Below, one piece after another: positions 35,708-48,250 of a DNA stretch of 64,000 bases. The position numbers were made by a program, and so were the translations under genes. The stretch's first letter is position 1. Every line of letters begins with the position of its first letter. Source of the stretch: SZUA-365 sp034002405 (lineage in GTDB: Bacteria; Bacteroidota; Ignavibacteria; SZUA-365); assembly GCA_034002405.1 (NCBI GenBank), contig JAVFAS010000002.1:73449-137448 (forward strand), in the 5' to 3' direction. A model generated the notes under the pieces. It saw only the letters and a program-made list of their open reading frames with translations, was not told the origin of the DNA and did not search any database.

Positions 35708-37762
35708 ATGAAAAAAACTCTGATTTTCTTTTTATTCCTCGCCGCGCCGTTGCACGCGCAGCCCGATCTGCTCGAACGTGCACTCACGACCTTCGGACTC
35801 GACAGTGCCACGGTGGGGTATCGTCCGCTCCCCACATGGAACAGTGCCGATCGCAACGATCCCTTCCGTTTGCCATACTTCGACCAGCTCCTGGCGCGGC
35901 CGCTGAAAATTCCGAATTTCACGCGCGAAATGCTCTGGTGGTACAACCTCTGGATCGAGGCGGACAGCGCGAATTTCCCGCGGCCGATGCTGGCGAAAAT
36001 CCGTCCCCTCGCCGGACTGATCATGCACTCGGCCCGCAATCTCGGACACGACGTGGGGAAATACGGCTTCGACTACACTCCCACCGTTGCTGCGTCCGAA
36101 CCCCTGCTCGACGTGCTGCGCCGCATGTACGAAGACGCGGGCACGGATCTCGGCGACAACATCGTCTATCCCCTGCCGACGCAACACTGGACCGATCTCG
36201 CCGGCCGCTTTCGCGCGTCGATCGCGCCACTCCCGATGGAGCTGCGGGAATCCCTCGCCCGACTGCTCGCGGCCGTACGCGAGGCACGGCGTTGGCGCGA
36301 CCGTTCACTGGCGGACATTCCCGCCGCGCGCTTCCATCACATCTACACAAACACCACACTCGAGGAATCGCAATGCGACGCGCACACCTTCGACCAGACC
36401 GTGTATGACGCGGCGCTGGCGTTCGACGGAAGCACCGCAGCGTGGGGTGCGATGCAACTCGCGCAGGCCATCGAGAAAGAGCTTCCGGTGCTGCGGCGCC
36501 TGGCGGGCGAGCATTCGCTGGATATTCCCACACCCTCGGGACGTCTCGTGTTGCGCGGCCGGGGCAACGACACCCACACCGCCTCGGACTGCGCGCTGCT
36601 CGTCGATTTCGGAGGGGATGATCTGTATCTCGGTCCGACCGCTGCCTCCGCACCCGATCTTCCCGTGTCCGTCTGCATCGACATCGACGGCAACGATCGC
36701 TACCGCTGCGAATACGCGGGGATGCCTGCCCAGGGCGCGGGCGTGCTGGGCTATGGCATGCTGCTCGATCTCGCGGGTGACGACGAGTACGCGGCGCGCA
36801 CATTCGCACAGGGCTGTGGACGCTTCGGTGTCGGTCTCTTGTATGACGAACGCGGAAACGACGAATACCGTTCGGAAGGTTTTGCACAGGGCGCGGGCAT
36901 GTACGGAATCGGCCTGCTCTTCGACCGCGCGGGCGACGACCGGTATCACACGGTGTACTACGCGCAGGGGTATGGTTTCTCGCGCGGGCTCGGGCTGCTG
37001 GCCGACGCGGCGGGCAACGACAGCTACACCGCCGACGACACACAGCTGACACATATCGGAGATGAAACTCCGAAACACAACGAGAGTGACGCGCAGGGGT
37101 ACGGCGCCGGCCGACGCGGCGATCACACCGACGGACACAACATGTCCGGAGGACTCGGTATTCTCCACGACCTCGCGGGCGACGACACCTATTCCGCCGG
37201 CGTGTTCGCCCAGGGCAGCGGCTACTGGTACGGCTACGGCATTCTCAGCGACGAAAAAGGCAATGACAGGTACCGGGGCGTGTTTTTCAACCTTGGCGCC
37301 GCGGCGCATTACGCCATCGGCGTGCTGTTCGACAACGCGGGCGACGACCGGTCGGACCTCGTGATGACGCTCGGCTTCGGCACGGCGCATGACTGTTCCG
37401 CCGCCTTCTACATCGACGCCGACGGCGACGACGTGTACACGATGTCCAACGGCGACGACCGCGCCTGCAGCCTCGGCAGCTCTCTCAACAATTCCTTCGG
37501 TCTCTTCGCCAACATCCGCGGCAACGACCGCTACGCGCCCGTCGGCAACGCCTTCGGCTATGCCACCGCGCGCCGCGGCGGCGAGTGGGCGCGCTTCGCG
37601 CCGACCACGGGCCTGTTTTTCGACATCGGCGGGCAGGACGAGTACGTGCATGCGCACGCAGCCGAAGGGACATCCTGGCTGCAGCAGAACGACCGGACCT
37701 TCGGCCTCGGCGGCTTCGGCATCGACACCGACGCGGGCATACTGCGCTTCGAGCGGGAGTGA
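35708..37762 (+). CDS. Secreted protein with AGDDxY glycine-aspartate repeats, unknown function
   Basis: A 684-residue protein with a clear signal peptide (KKTLIFFLFLAAPLHAQ). Residues 20 to about 270 form a helical region without recognisable motifs. Residues 280-680 consist of about a dozen units of 25-30 residues on the pattern G-x-GxLxD-x-AG[DN]DxY-x(5)-[FY]AQG, for example LLDLAGDDEYAARTFAQG, LLYDERGNDEYRSEGFAQG and ILHDLAGDDTYSAGVFAQG. The regular G/D spacing suggests a calcium-binding beta-solenoid or propeller, but the unit differs from the RTX nonapeptide. There is no T9SS tail. I know similar sequences only as hypothetical proteins. It is transcribed ahead of glyS but separated by a promoter-like element. 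Confidence 0.85.
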   Translation: MKKTLIFFLFLAAPLHAQPDLLERALTTFGLDSATVGYRPLPTWNSADRNDPFRLPYFDQLLARPLKIPNFTREMLWWYNLWIEADSANFPRPMLAKIRPLAGLIMHSARNLGHDVGKYGFDYTPTVAASEPLLDVLRRMYEDAGTDLGDNIVYPLPTQHWTDLAGRFRASIAPLPMELRESLARLLAAVREARRWRDRSLADIPAARFHHIYTNTTLEESQCDAHTFDQTVYDAALAFDGSTAAWGAMQLAQAIEKELPVLRRLAGEHSLDIPTPSGRLVLRGRGNDTHTASDCALLVDFGGDDLYLGPTAASAPDLPVSVCIDIDGNDRYRCEYAGMPAQGAGVLGYGMLLDLAGDDEYAARTFAQGCGRFGVGLLYDERGNDEYRSEGFAQGAGMYGIGLLFDRAGDDRYHTVYYAQGYGFSRGLGLLADAAGNDSYTADDTQLTHIGDETPKHNESDAQGYGAGRRGDHTDGHNMSGGLGILHDLAGDDTYSAGVFAQGSGYWYGYGILSDEKGNDRYRGVFFNLGAAAHYAIGVLFDNAGDDRSDLVMTLGFGTAHDCSAAFYIDADGDDVYTMSNGDDRACSLGSSLNNSFGLFANIRGNDRYAPVGNAFGYATARRGGEWARFAPTTGLFFDIGGQDEYVHAHAAEGTSWLQQNDRTFGLGGFGIDTDAGILRFERE

Positions 37763-37832
37763 CCGATTTCCGACAACTGTGGGGAAGGAACATCGCATCA
37801 CGGTCCCCAGGCATGCACATCCGCGCGTGCCG

Positions 37833-37863
37833 TTTCATGGCTGCCCGCGAATTCGTACCTTTG
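37833..37863 (+). promoter_or_regulatory. Bacteroidota-type promoter for glyS
   Basis: TTTC at 37833-37836, a 19-base spacer and TACCTTTG at 37856-37863, a full match to the Bacteroidota -7 consensus TAnnTTTG, ending 35 bases before the ATG. Confidence 0.6.
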
Positions 37864-37898
37864 TTGATTATTTCTTTCCCGATATCACCGGTACGGAC

Positions 37899-39389
37899 AT
37901 GGCCAAGAACCAGCAGAACACGCTCGAAAAAATCGTTTCCCTCGCCAAGCGGCGCGGTTTCATCTTCCAGTCGTCGGAGATTTACAGCGGACTGAACGGC
38001 TGCTGGGATTATGGTCCCCTCGGCGTGGAACTCCTGCGCAATGTCAAGGATGCATGGTGGAAGGCCATGACCTACCGCGACGACGTCGAGGGACTCGACG
38101 CGTCCATCCTCATGCACCCGCGCGTGTGGGAGGCCTCGGGACATGTCGAGAATTTCACCGATCCGATGGTCGACTGCAAGCAGTGCAAGAGCCGTTACCG
38201 TCTCGACGTGCTGTTCGAATCCTACAACGAGAAGCGACAGAAGAAAATCGCTGATGCCTATCTCGCCCTGCTCACGGCGGCGGGCGGCGACGCGGAGGCA
38301 TTCGCGGCCTTGCCCCGCCCCGAACAGATCGAGCGGTCGGGCAATGCCCTGGTCGACGACGCGGCGGTGTTCACCGCGATGAACGAAGGCGAGCTGCTCG
38401 TCTGCCCGAACTGCGGCGGCAACGGCACCTTCACCGTGCCAAGGAAATTCAACCTGATGTTCAAGACCTTCATCGGTCCGGTCGAGGACAGCAGCGCGGT
38501 CGTGTATCTGCGTCCCGAAACCGCGCAGGGCATTTTCGTCAACTTCGCCAATGTCGCGCAGTCGACACGGCAGAAGGTGCCCTTCGGCATCGCGCAGATC
38601 GGCAAGGCCTTCCGGAATGAAATCAACACGAAGAATTTCCTTTTCCGCACGCGCGAGTTCGAGCAGATGGAAATGCAGTTTTTCGTCAAACCCGGCGCGG
38701 ACGACGAGTGGTACGAGCAGTGGCGTGCCCTGCGGCAGCAGTGGTATACCGACCTCGGTATGAATCCGGCGAAGCTGCGCCTGCATCCGCACGCGCCCGA
38801 GAAGCTCGCGCATTACGCCAAGGCGGCGGTGGACATCGAATACGAATTCCCCTTCGGCTGGGGAGAAATCGAGGGCATCCACAACCGCACGGATTTCGAC
38901 CTGAGCCGGCACATGGAATATTCGGGCAAGAGCCTGGAGTATTTCGACCAGGAGGCCGGAGAGAAATTCGTCCCCTTTGTGATCGAGACCTCGGCCGGCG
39001 CCAGCCGTTCGCTGATGGCCTTCCTCGTGGACGCCTACGAGGAGCAGGAACTCGAGAAGGAAACCCGCGTGGTGCTGCATTTCCATCCGCGCCTCGCGCC
39101 GTTCAAGGCCGCGGTGCTGCCGCTGGTAAACCGCGACGGCATGGATGAAATCGGCATGAACCTGTATCGCGAGCTGGCGAAGGAATTCAAGGTCTTTTAT
39201 GATGATTCAGGGTCGGTCGGCCGTCGCTACCGCCGCCAGGATGAAATCGGCACGCCGTACTGCATCACCGTCGATTCGCAGACGCTCGAGGACCAGACCG
39301 TCACCATCCGCGACCGTGACAGCATGGAGCAAGAGCGTGTGGCGATGAGCACCCTGCGCGCATGGCTGCATGACCGTCTCGGCGCCTGA
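37899..39389 (+). CDS. glyS: Glycyl-tRNA synthetase, dimeric (alpha2) type
   Basis: A class II synthetase of 496 residues that charges tRNA-Gly. The N-terminal SLAKRRGFIFQSSEIYSG and GCWDYGPLG, the motif 2 region FRTREFEQMEMQFF, and the C-terminal anticodon-binding domain (HFHPRLAPFKAAVLPL) identify the eukaryote/Thermus-like homodimeric form rather than the GlyQ/GlyS tetramer. A zinc-type insertion is present with VDCKQCKSRY and LVCPNCGG. ATG 37899 is chosen because the protein family starts there and a promoter element lies just upstream. A terminator follows 29 bases after the stop. Confidence 0.97.
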   Translation: MAKNQQNTLEKIVSLAKRRGFIFQSSEIYSGLNGCWDYGPLGVELLRNVKDAWWKAMTYRDDVEGLDASILMHPRVWEASGHVENFTDPMVDCKQCKSRYRLDVLFESYNEKRQKKIADAYLALLTAAGGDAEAFAALPRPEQIERSGNALVDDAAVFTAMNEGELLVCPNCGGNGTFTVPRKFNLMFKTFIGPVEDSSAVVYLRPETAQGIFVNFANVAQSTRQKVPFGIAQIGKAFRNEINTKNFLFRTREFEQMEMQFFVKPGADDEWYEQWRALRQQWYTDLGMNPAKLRLHPHAPEKLAHYAKAAVDIEYEFPFGWGEIEGIHNRTDFDLSRHMEYSGKSLEYFDQEAGEKFVPFVIETSAGASRSLMAFLVDAYEEQELEKETRVVLHFHPRLAPFKAAVLPLVNRDGMDEIGMNLYRELAKEFKVFYDDSGSVGRRYRRQDEIGTPYCITVDSQTLEDQTVTIRDRDSMEQERVAMSTLRAWLHDRLGA

Positions 39390-39417
39390 GCGCATCCATC
39401 GTCCTGCACATGAAAAC

Positions 39418-39454
39418 CGGGCGGTCCATTTTCCGGACCGCCCGCTCCATTTTC
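39418..39454 (+). terminator. Rho-independent terminator of glyS
   Basis: CGGGCGGTCC and GGACCGCCCG form a 10-bp stem with a 7-base loop, followed by CTCCATTTTC, 29 bases after the glyS stop. Confidence 0.85.
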
Positions 39455-39470
39455 ACCGCTTCACCGTTTC

Positions 39471-39527
39471 ACATTTTCACATTTTCACATTTTCACGTTT
39501 TCACATTTTCACCGTTTTCACATTTTC
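39471..39527. repeat. 8-bp tandem repeat at the end of the small membrane gene
   Basis: About seven copies of ACATTTTC, two of them varied (ACGTTTTC, ACCGTTTTC). The right end covers the stop and last three codons of the minus-strand gene at 39518-39820. Confidence 0.9.
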
Positions 39528-39820
39528 GCGCTGCGCGAGAGTCTCGCCTCGAGCGAATCAATCACCTCCCGGGCACGCGCGGCCAGTGCGGGATCTTCCG
39601 CGGCGAAGCGCCGCGCCATGGCGATGCGCTTTTCGGCAAGTAATCGGGAAAACCGGATCCCGTAATCCATTTTATCCGTCATGAACAGTTCGAGCTGGAC
39701 GTCGGGTGGATCGTCGCGCAGGACCTCCGCGTCCCGTTCGCGCGTCGACGGGAGGAAAATCGCGATGCCGAGAATGATGACCGATGCGATACCGACGAAG
39801 AGGAAGATTTTTCTCGCCAT
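39518..39820 (-). CDS. Small single-span membrane protein, unknown function
   Basis: A 100-residue protein with one N-terminal membrane segment (IFLFVGIASVIILGIAIFL) and a charged helical tail rich in Arg, Ala and Glu (AEKRIAMARRFAAEDPALAARAREVIDSLEARL). I do not recognise a family. ATG 39820 is chosen because the hydrophobic helix begins directly after it; the Shine-Dalgarno is weak. Its 3' end runs into the 8-bp repeat, so the last residues may vary between strains. Confidence 0.6.
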   Translation of the reverse strand: MARKIFLFVGIASVIILGIAIFLPSTRERDAEVLRDDPPDVQLELFMTDKMDYGIRFSRLLAEKRIAMARRFAAEDPALAARAREVIDSLEARLSRSAKM

Positions 39821-39846
39821 GAGTGGAAACCGGAACGTGAAGATCG

Positions 39847-39854
39847 TAGCTTGC
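39847..39854 (+). promoter_or_regulatory. -7-like element for the FetA-like gene
   Basis: TAGCTTGC, 72 bases before the ATG at 39927. It is a motif match only. Confidence 0.3.
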
Positions 39855-39926
39855 AGGCACTCCTGCCGTGTGTACGAAGCTACGGCATTTTTTTCCATCA
39901 TCCACATCGACCCCCCGTCTTGATTC

Positions 39927-40631
39927 ATGCTGCGCATTGAGGGCCTGACATTCGCGTATCCCGCCACGGATGCTTCCGCCGCGCCGGGACCGCCGTTGAT
40001 CAACGGACTTTCGCTCGAACTCGGATCAGGAGAGATCGTGCTGATCCGCGGACCCTCGGGCTGTGGAAAATCGACACTTCTGCGACTGATCGTCCGGCTC
40101 GAGGAAGCACAGGACGGCACGATTGTTCTCGACGGCGAGGATATCCGCCGGATCCCCGTCACGACGTACCGGCGGCGTGTCGCCCTGCTGCAGCAGCTTC
40201 CGGTGATGACCGACGGGAGCGTGCGTGACAACGTGCGGCTTTCCTTCCGCTACACCCACGAAGTCCCACACACGGATACCGTGCTCCGCGCGCGGCTCGC
40301 GGAGGTGGAACTCGATGGTGTCGGACTCGAGGTCCCCGCCGCGCAGCTTTCCGTGGGCCAGCAGCAGCGCCTCGCGCTGCTCCGGTTGCTGGCCATGCGT
40401 CCGCGGGTGTTACTGCTCGACGAGCCGACCGCATCACTGGATCCCGACGCGGCCCTGCGTCTGATGCGGGTGGCCGCGCGGGGATGGGATGCGGTCCCAC
40501 CCGCGCTGCTTGTCGTTTCGCATCAGGAGCTTCCGATACAGGACACCACGCTCCGGATCCTGGCCTTTCGCGATGGACGCCTCGCATCCGTGTCGCGCGA
40601 TGTGGATACTTCTTCCGGGAGAGACGCATGA
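39927..40631 (+). CDS. fetA: ABC transporter ATP-binding protein, FetA/YbbL type
   Basis: A 234-residue ABC ATPase. It has Walker A GPSGCGKST, Q-loop ALLQQLPV, signature LSVGQQQR, Walker B VLLLDEPTASLD and the switch histidine in VVSHQE. Its stop overlaps the start of the permease gene (ATGA), so the pair is translationally coupled. The partner identifies the system as FetAB-like, which in E. coli has been linked to iron efflux and oxidative-stress resistance. The substrate here is inferred by family only. Confidence 0.9.
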   Translation: MLRIEGLTFAYPATDASAAPGPPLINGLSLELGSGEIVLIRGPSGCGKSTLLRLIVRLEEAQDGTIVLDGEDIRRIPVTTYRRRVALLQQLPVMTDGSVRDNVRLSFRYTHEVPHTDTVLRARLAEVELDGVGLEVPAAQLSVGQQQRLALLRLLAMRPRVLLLDEPTASLDPDAALRLMRVAARGWDAVPPALLVVSHQELPIQDTTLRILAFRDGRLASVSRDVDTSSGRDA

Positions 40632-41422
40632 ACGGCGCGCTGGAGATCGGCTACGGACAGCTCGCCTTCGCGCTGCTGTTTGTGGTCATCGGTGGAATCG
40701 CGTCACTGCGACTGAAACTGGGGCTGGAACGGGATCTGCTCTGGGGCACCGTCCGCACCGTCGCCCAGCTGCTGCTGATGGGACTCGTTCTGACCTGGGT
40801 GTTCGCCCAGCAGTCCTGGTGGATCGTGCTCGGCCTGTACGCGGTGATGATCCTGTTCGCGGCGCGCATCATCCGTGGCCGCCTGCGCGAGCGCGCGATT
40901 CCCGTATTCCTTCCCACCTTTGTTTCCATGCTGCTCAGCTACATGACCATCAGCTACCTCGTGGTCAACTTCATCGTGCAGGCCGAGCCCTGGTACCTGC
41001 CCGAGTATTTCCTTCCCATCGGCGGCATGGTGATCGGAAATTCGATGAATGCGATCGCGGTGTCGCTCGACCGCCTGTTCAGCGAACTCCGGCGCCGCCG
41101 CGCGGAAATCGAGCTGCATCTGCTGCTCGGCGCCACGGGTGCGCAAGCCTCGGCAATGATTTTCCGGGATGCGATCCGCGCCGGAATGATTCCCAGCATC
41201 AACTCCATGATGGGTGTCGGCCTCGTATTCATTCCCGGCATGATGACGGGACAGATTCTCGCCGGTGCCGATCCGATGGTGGCGGTCAATTATCAGATCA
41301 TGGTGATGCTGATGCTCGTGGGTTCGACCGCGATCGGCAGCGTGCTTGTCGTCACGCTCGTGCGCGCGCGCTGCTTCTCCCGCGACCATCGGCTCATTCT
41401 CCGGCGCGCATCCAGTGAGTAG
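40628..41422 (+). CDS. fetB: ABC transporter permease, FetB/YbbM type
   Basis: A 264-residue inner-membrane permease with about six or seven hydrophobic segments. It carries the YbbM/FetB (UPF0014) signatures LRLKLGLERDLLWGTVRTVAQLLLMG, GGMVIGNSMNA and MGVGLVFIPGMMTGQILAG. The ATG at 40628 overlaps the ATPase stop by 4 bases. Together with the upstream ATPase it would form a two-gene exporter. Confidence 0.92.
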   Translation: MNGALEIGYGQLAFALLFVVIGGIASLRLKLGLERDLLWGTVRTVAQLLLMGLVLTWVFAQQSWWIVLGLYAVMILFAARIIRGRLRERAIPVFLPTFVSMLLSYMTISYLVVNFIVQAEPWYLPEYFLPIGGMVIGNSMNAIAVSLDRLFSELRRRRAEIELHLLLGATGAQASAMIFRDAIRAGMIPSINSMMGVGLVFIPGMMTGQILAGADPMVAVNYQIMVMLMLVGSTAIGSVLVVTLVRARCFSRDHRLILRRASSE

Positions 41423-41435
41423 ATTGTTTTTTTCT

Positions 41436-41443
41436 TACCTTGC
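41436..41443 (+). promoter_or_regulatory. -7-like element for the sigma-54 activator gene
   Basis: TACCTTGC, 49 bases before the ATG at 41493, preceded by a T-rich stretch (41424-41433). No -33 match is seen. Confidence 0.35.
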
Positions 41444-41492
41444 GCCAGTACGCATGCCGACGGATTCATGTACCCAGTATCGCCCGTGACCC

Positions 41493-42869
41493 ATGGACAA
41501 GCCGCTCGTATCGATCGTCGATGACGATTACTCGCTCCGGCGACTGCTCGAATTCACGTTGCAGTCGTGGGACTACGCGCCGCGGAGTTTCCCCAACGGG
41601 GAGGCGCTGTTGCGGTCGCTCGATGAAGAGCTCCCGGCCGTGGTGCTGATGGATCACATGATGCCCGGCCTCTCGGGCCTTGACACGCTCGTGGCACTGC
41701 GCGAGCGGCAGCCCGACCTCCCGGTGATCATGCTGTCGGCACAGGGAAAGATCGATGTCGCGGTGGAATTGATGCGCGCGGGCGCAACCGATTATTTCAC
41801 GAAACCCGTCGATCTCAAACGCCTGCGGTTCTCGCTGAACAATGCGATCCGCATGCATCAGCTCAAGGACAAGGTGCGGCAGTTGCAGGACACGCTCGAG
41901 AGCAGCGTGCGCTTCGAAAACATCATTTCGAATTCCGGTGCGATGCAGAATGTGCTCAAGCTCGTCGACAAGGCGCGCACCAGCGATATCAACGTGCTGA
42001 TCGAAGGCGAAAGCGGGACGGGGAAGGAGTTGATCGCGCGCGCCATCCATTTCAACGGGACACGGAAGGACAAGCCCTTCGTGGTCATCAATTGCGCGGC
42101 GATTCCGCGCGAACTGCTCGAGAGCGAGCTGTTCGGACACGAGCGCGGCGCCTTCACCGGCGCGATCGACCGGAAAATCGGCAAGTTCGAGGCCGCGCAC
42201 ACGGGCACGATTTTTCTCGATGAAATCGGCGAACTCGACATGACGCTGCAGGCAAAGCTCCTGCGCGTGATCCAGTCCAAGCAATTCGAACGTGTCGGCG
42301 GACTCGAGACACTCACCTCGGACGCGCGCATCCTCTCGGCCACGAATCGCGACCTCCTTGCGATGGCGGAACAGCGGGAGTTCCGTGAGGATCTCTACTA
42401 TCGCCTGAGTACCTTCCCGATCAAACTTCCACCGCTCCGCGACCGACCGTCGGAAATCCCGCTACTCGCCGAGCACTTTCTCGACCAGTTCTCCCAGCGC
42501 GAGCAGAAGGCGGGATTGACCATGCACGCCGACACGCTCGCGCTGCTGCAGCGCTATGCGTGGCCCGGGAACGTCCGCGAGTTGCAGAGTGTGGTCGAGC
42601 GCGCCGTGCTGCTGGCCGATGGTGATGGGATCCATCCGGATGATCTGCCCCAGGTGCTGCGCATCTCCCCCGGCCGGGACCGTGGTGGTCTTCCGGCCGA
42701 ATTGTTCGCGACGCGGGAGGACGTCGTCCCGCTGGACTCGCTGCGGGAGCGGGCCATCCGTCGCACCCTGACGTTGTTCGAGGGAAACATGTCCGAGACC
42801 GCACGCGTGCTCGGCATTGGACGCACGACGTTGTACGATCTGATCCGGAAATACGATATTCGTCCCTGA
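41493..42869 (+). CDS. NtrC-family sigma-54-dependent response regulator
   Basis: A 458-residue transcription activator. The receiver (1-120) is intact, with acidic pocket VDDD, phosphoacceptor D54 (LMDHMMPG) and the lysine of YFTKPVD. The AAA+ domain has Walker A GESGTGKE, the sigma-54-contacting RGAFTGA loop and Walker B IFLDEIGEL. A Fis-type helix-turn-helix ends the protein (NMSETARVLGIGRTTLYDLIRKY). It needs RpoN and phosphorylation by a kinase, plausibly the convergent receiver-kinase next door. I could not find a convincing -24/-12 promoter in the window. Its stop codon directly abuts the stop of the opposing gene. Confidence 0.95.
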   Translation: MDKPLVSIVDDDYSLRRLLEFTLQSWDYAPRSFPNGEALLRSLDEELPAVVLMDHMMPGLSGLDTLVALRERQPDLPVIMLSAQGKIDVAVELMRAGATDYFTKPVDLKRLRFSLNNAIRMHQLKDKVRQLQDTLESSVRFENIISNSGAMQNVLKLVDKARTSDINVLIEGESGTGKELIARAIHFNGTRKDKPFVVINCAAIPRELLESELFGHERGAFTGAIDRKIGKFEAAHTGTIFLDEIGELDMTLQAKLLRVIQSKQFERVGGLETLTSDARILSATNRDLLAMAEQREFREDLYYRLSTFPIKLPPLRDRPSEIPLLAEHFLDQFSQREQKAGLTMHADTLALLQRYAWPGNVRELQSVVERAVLLADGDGIHPDDLPQVLRISPGRDRGGLPAELFATREDVVPLDSLRERAIRRTLTLFEGNMSETARVLGIGRTTLYDLIRKYDIRP

Positions 42870-43973
42870 TTATCCTTCTTCAAGCGCCAGTGGCAGTAGC
42901 ACCGACACCGCGGTGTATTTTCCACTTTCGCTTTCGATCCGCAGCAATCCACCATGCATGTCGGCGATGGCATGGACGATGGCAAGACCGAGGCCCACGC
43001 CTGTCTGTTCGTATTGCGCGCGCTCGAATTGCGTGTAGGCGCCGATCGATTCGATCTGCTGTTCCGACATGCCGCGTCCCCGATCGATAATCGTGACTTC
43101 ATAAAACACATCCGCGACCGAGCCCTGTACGTCGACCTTCGATCCATCCAGACTGAATTTGAACGCGTTGTCGGAGAGTTCCTCGATGATTTTCTCGAAA
43201 TCCCGTGCGTTGACGCGCAGCCGTGCCGGCTCGGCCCGCACGGTGATATCCCGTTCGCGGCGCGCGCGCGCGGCGATGGTTTCCACTGTCTCGCGCAGCA
43301 CCTGGTCGGGATGCGCCATTTCCTGCGCGAGCAGTTCGACGCGACGCCGTTCGTCATGGCGCAGGTTTTCGAGTTCCGCGAATCGCAGATAGTTCTGCAC
43401 CAGCCGCAACAGCCGCTGTCCGGCCACATGAATATTGCCGAGCATCTCGCCGACATCCGCGGCACTGAACTCCGCGATATGGTCGCGCAGCAGATGCGAG
43501 ATGCCCAGAATGGAGTTGAGCGGCGTGAAAAACTCGTGCGGAAGCGAGCGGCTCAATGAATCGCGAAACTGTGCAAGCGCTTCGTGCATCCGGAGATCGT
43601 AGGATTGCTGTTTTTGCAGTCGCACATTCACGGCATTGAGCAGCTCCTCCTTGGAAAAGGGCTTCGTCAGATAATCATCCGCCCCGGAGAGCATGCCACG
43701 ACGAAGATCACTTTTATCGGAGAGCGCGGAAAGAAAAATGAACGGGATGAGTTCGGTCGTGGGATCCTTCCGCACATATTCGAGCACCCCGAAACCGCCG
43801 AGATTGGGCATCATCACATCGCAAAGCACCAGGTCGGGTTGTTGTTCGCGGATCAGTTCGATCCCGTCCAATCCGTTCTCCGCCGACACGACCTGAAAGC
43901 CCGCTTCGGAAAGTCGTTCGATGATGGTTTCACGCACGACGACATCGTCCTCGATCACGGCGATCTTCTTCAT
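42870..43973 (-). CDS. Receiver-histidine kinase (CheY-like domain followed by HisKA/HATPase)
   Basis: A soluble kinase of 367 residues. The N-terminal receiver has D52 in LVLCDVMMPN and the lysine of YLTKPFS. HisKA has H146 in SLPHEFFTPLNS, and the HATPase carries EELSDNAFKFS, DRGRGMS and GVGLGLAIV. There is no separate sensor domain, so the receiver is probably its input. ATG 43973 is preceded by GGAG. It lies downstream of the 1310-residue phosphorelay kinase (65-base gap, same strand), whose C-terminal HPt domain could feed this receiver. It meets the sigma-54 activator tail to tail with no spacer. Confidence 0.92.
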   Translation of the reverse strand: MKKIAVIEDDVVVRETIIERLSEAGFQVVSAENGLDGIELIREQQPDLVLCDVMMPNLGGFGVLEYVRKDPTTELIPFIFLSALSDKSDLRRGMLSGADDYLTKPFSKEELLNAVNVRLQKQQSYDLRMHEALAQFRDSLSRSLPHEFFTPLNSILGISHLLRDHIAEFSAADVGEMLGNIHVAGQRLLRLVQNYLRFAELENLRHDERRRVELLAQEMAHPDQVLRETVETIAARARRERDITVRAEPARLRVNARDFEKIIEELSDNAFKFSLDGSKVDVQGSVADVFYEVTIIDRGRGMSEQQIESIGAYTQFERAQYEQTGVGLGLAIVHAIADMHGGLLRIESESGKYTAVSVLLPLALEEG

Positions 43974-44038
43974 TTCGTCTCCACATGTGTTGCGTGTCGC
44001 AATGTATGGATTCCGACAGTACCGTACAACGACGTCGG

Positions 44039-47971
<3,933 letters not shown>

Positions 47972-48010
47972 CAGGATGGAGTCTCACAGGATCGTTCTGC
48001 ACCGGGCACC

Positions 48011-48043
48011 CGGGCACGGAAGCACCACGGCACGGAAGCACCA
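48011..48043. repeat. 16/17-bp tandem duplication
   Basis: CGGGCACGGAAGCACCA at 48011-48027 is followed by CGGCACGGAAGCACCA at 48028-48043. It lies in the 279-base region between the divergent phosphorelay kinase and the trehalose operon. Confidence 0.75.
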
Positions 48044-48114
48044 ATCCACGCGGGAGGGAGAATCCGCGCGGGCAGCCACGCACGGGGGGAGGCAAGTGGT
48101 GTTCCGACGTAATA

Positions 48115-48127
48115 TCGTAATATACGA
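48115..48127. promoter_or_regulatory. Inverted repeat TCGTA-N3-TACGA upstream of the trehalose operon
   Basis: A perfect 5-bp inverted repeat with a 3-base centre, overlapping a direct repeat CGTAATAT-CGTAATAT (48108-48123). It is in the only intergenic space before the operon, about 125 bases from the first start codon, and could be an operator. No bound factor is implied by sequence alone. Confidence 0.35.
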
Positions 48128-48250
48128 ATGAAAGGCGCACGGTGCTGTTTTCCCCACGATGGAATTATCCATCGCGTCTCGTGGTTGCATATAGTATCGG
48201 CCTTCGCCGTGTCGACCATCATCATTTGTTTCATCCAGCAACGGGTTGAT

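Noticed and set aside
36540..37762. Annotation of the AGDDxY protein as an RTX toxin
   Set aside because: The repeat period is 25-30 residues, not nine, the GGxGxD core is absent, and there is a Sec signal peptide rather than a type I secretion tail.
48128..48250. N-terminal extension giving the DUF5752 protein a membrane helix
   Set aside because: The extra 41 residues have no family counterpart, and the DUF5752 homology begins a few residues after ATG 48251. The hydrophobic run appears accidental.
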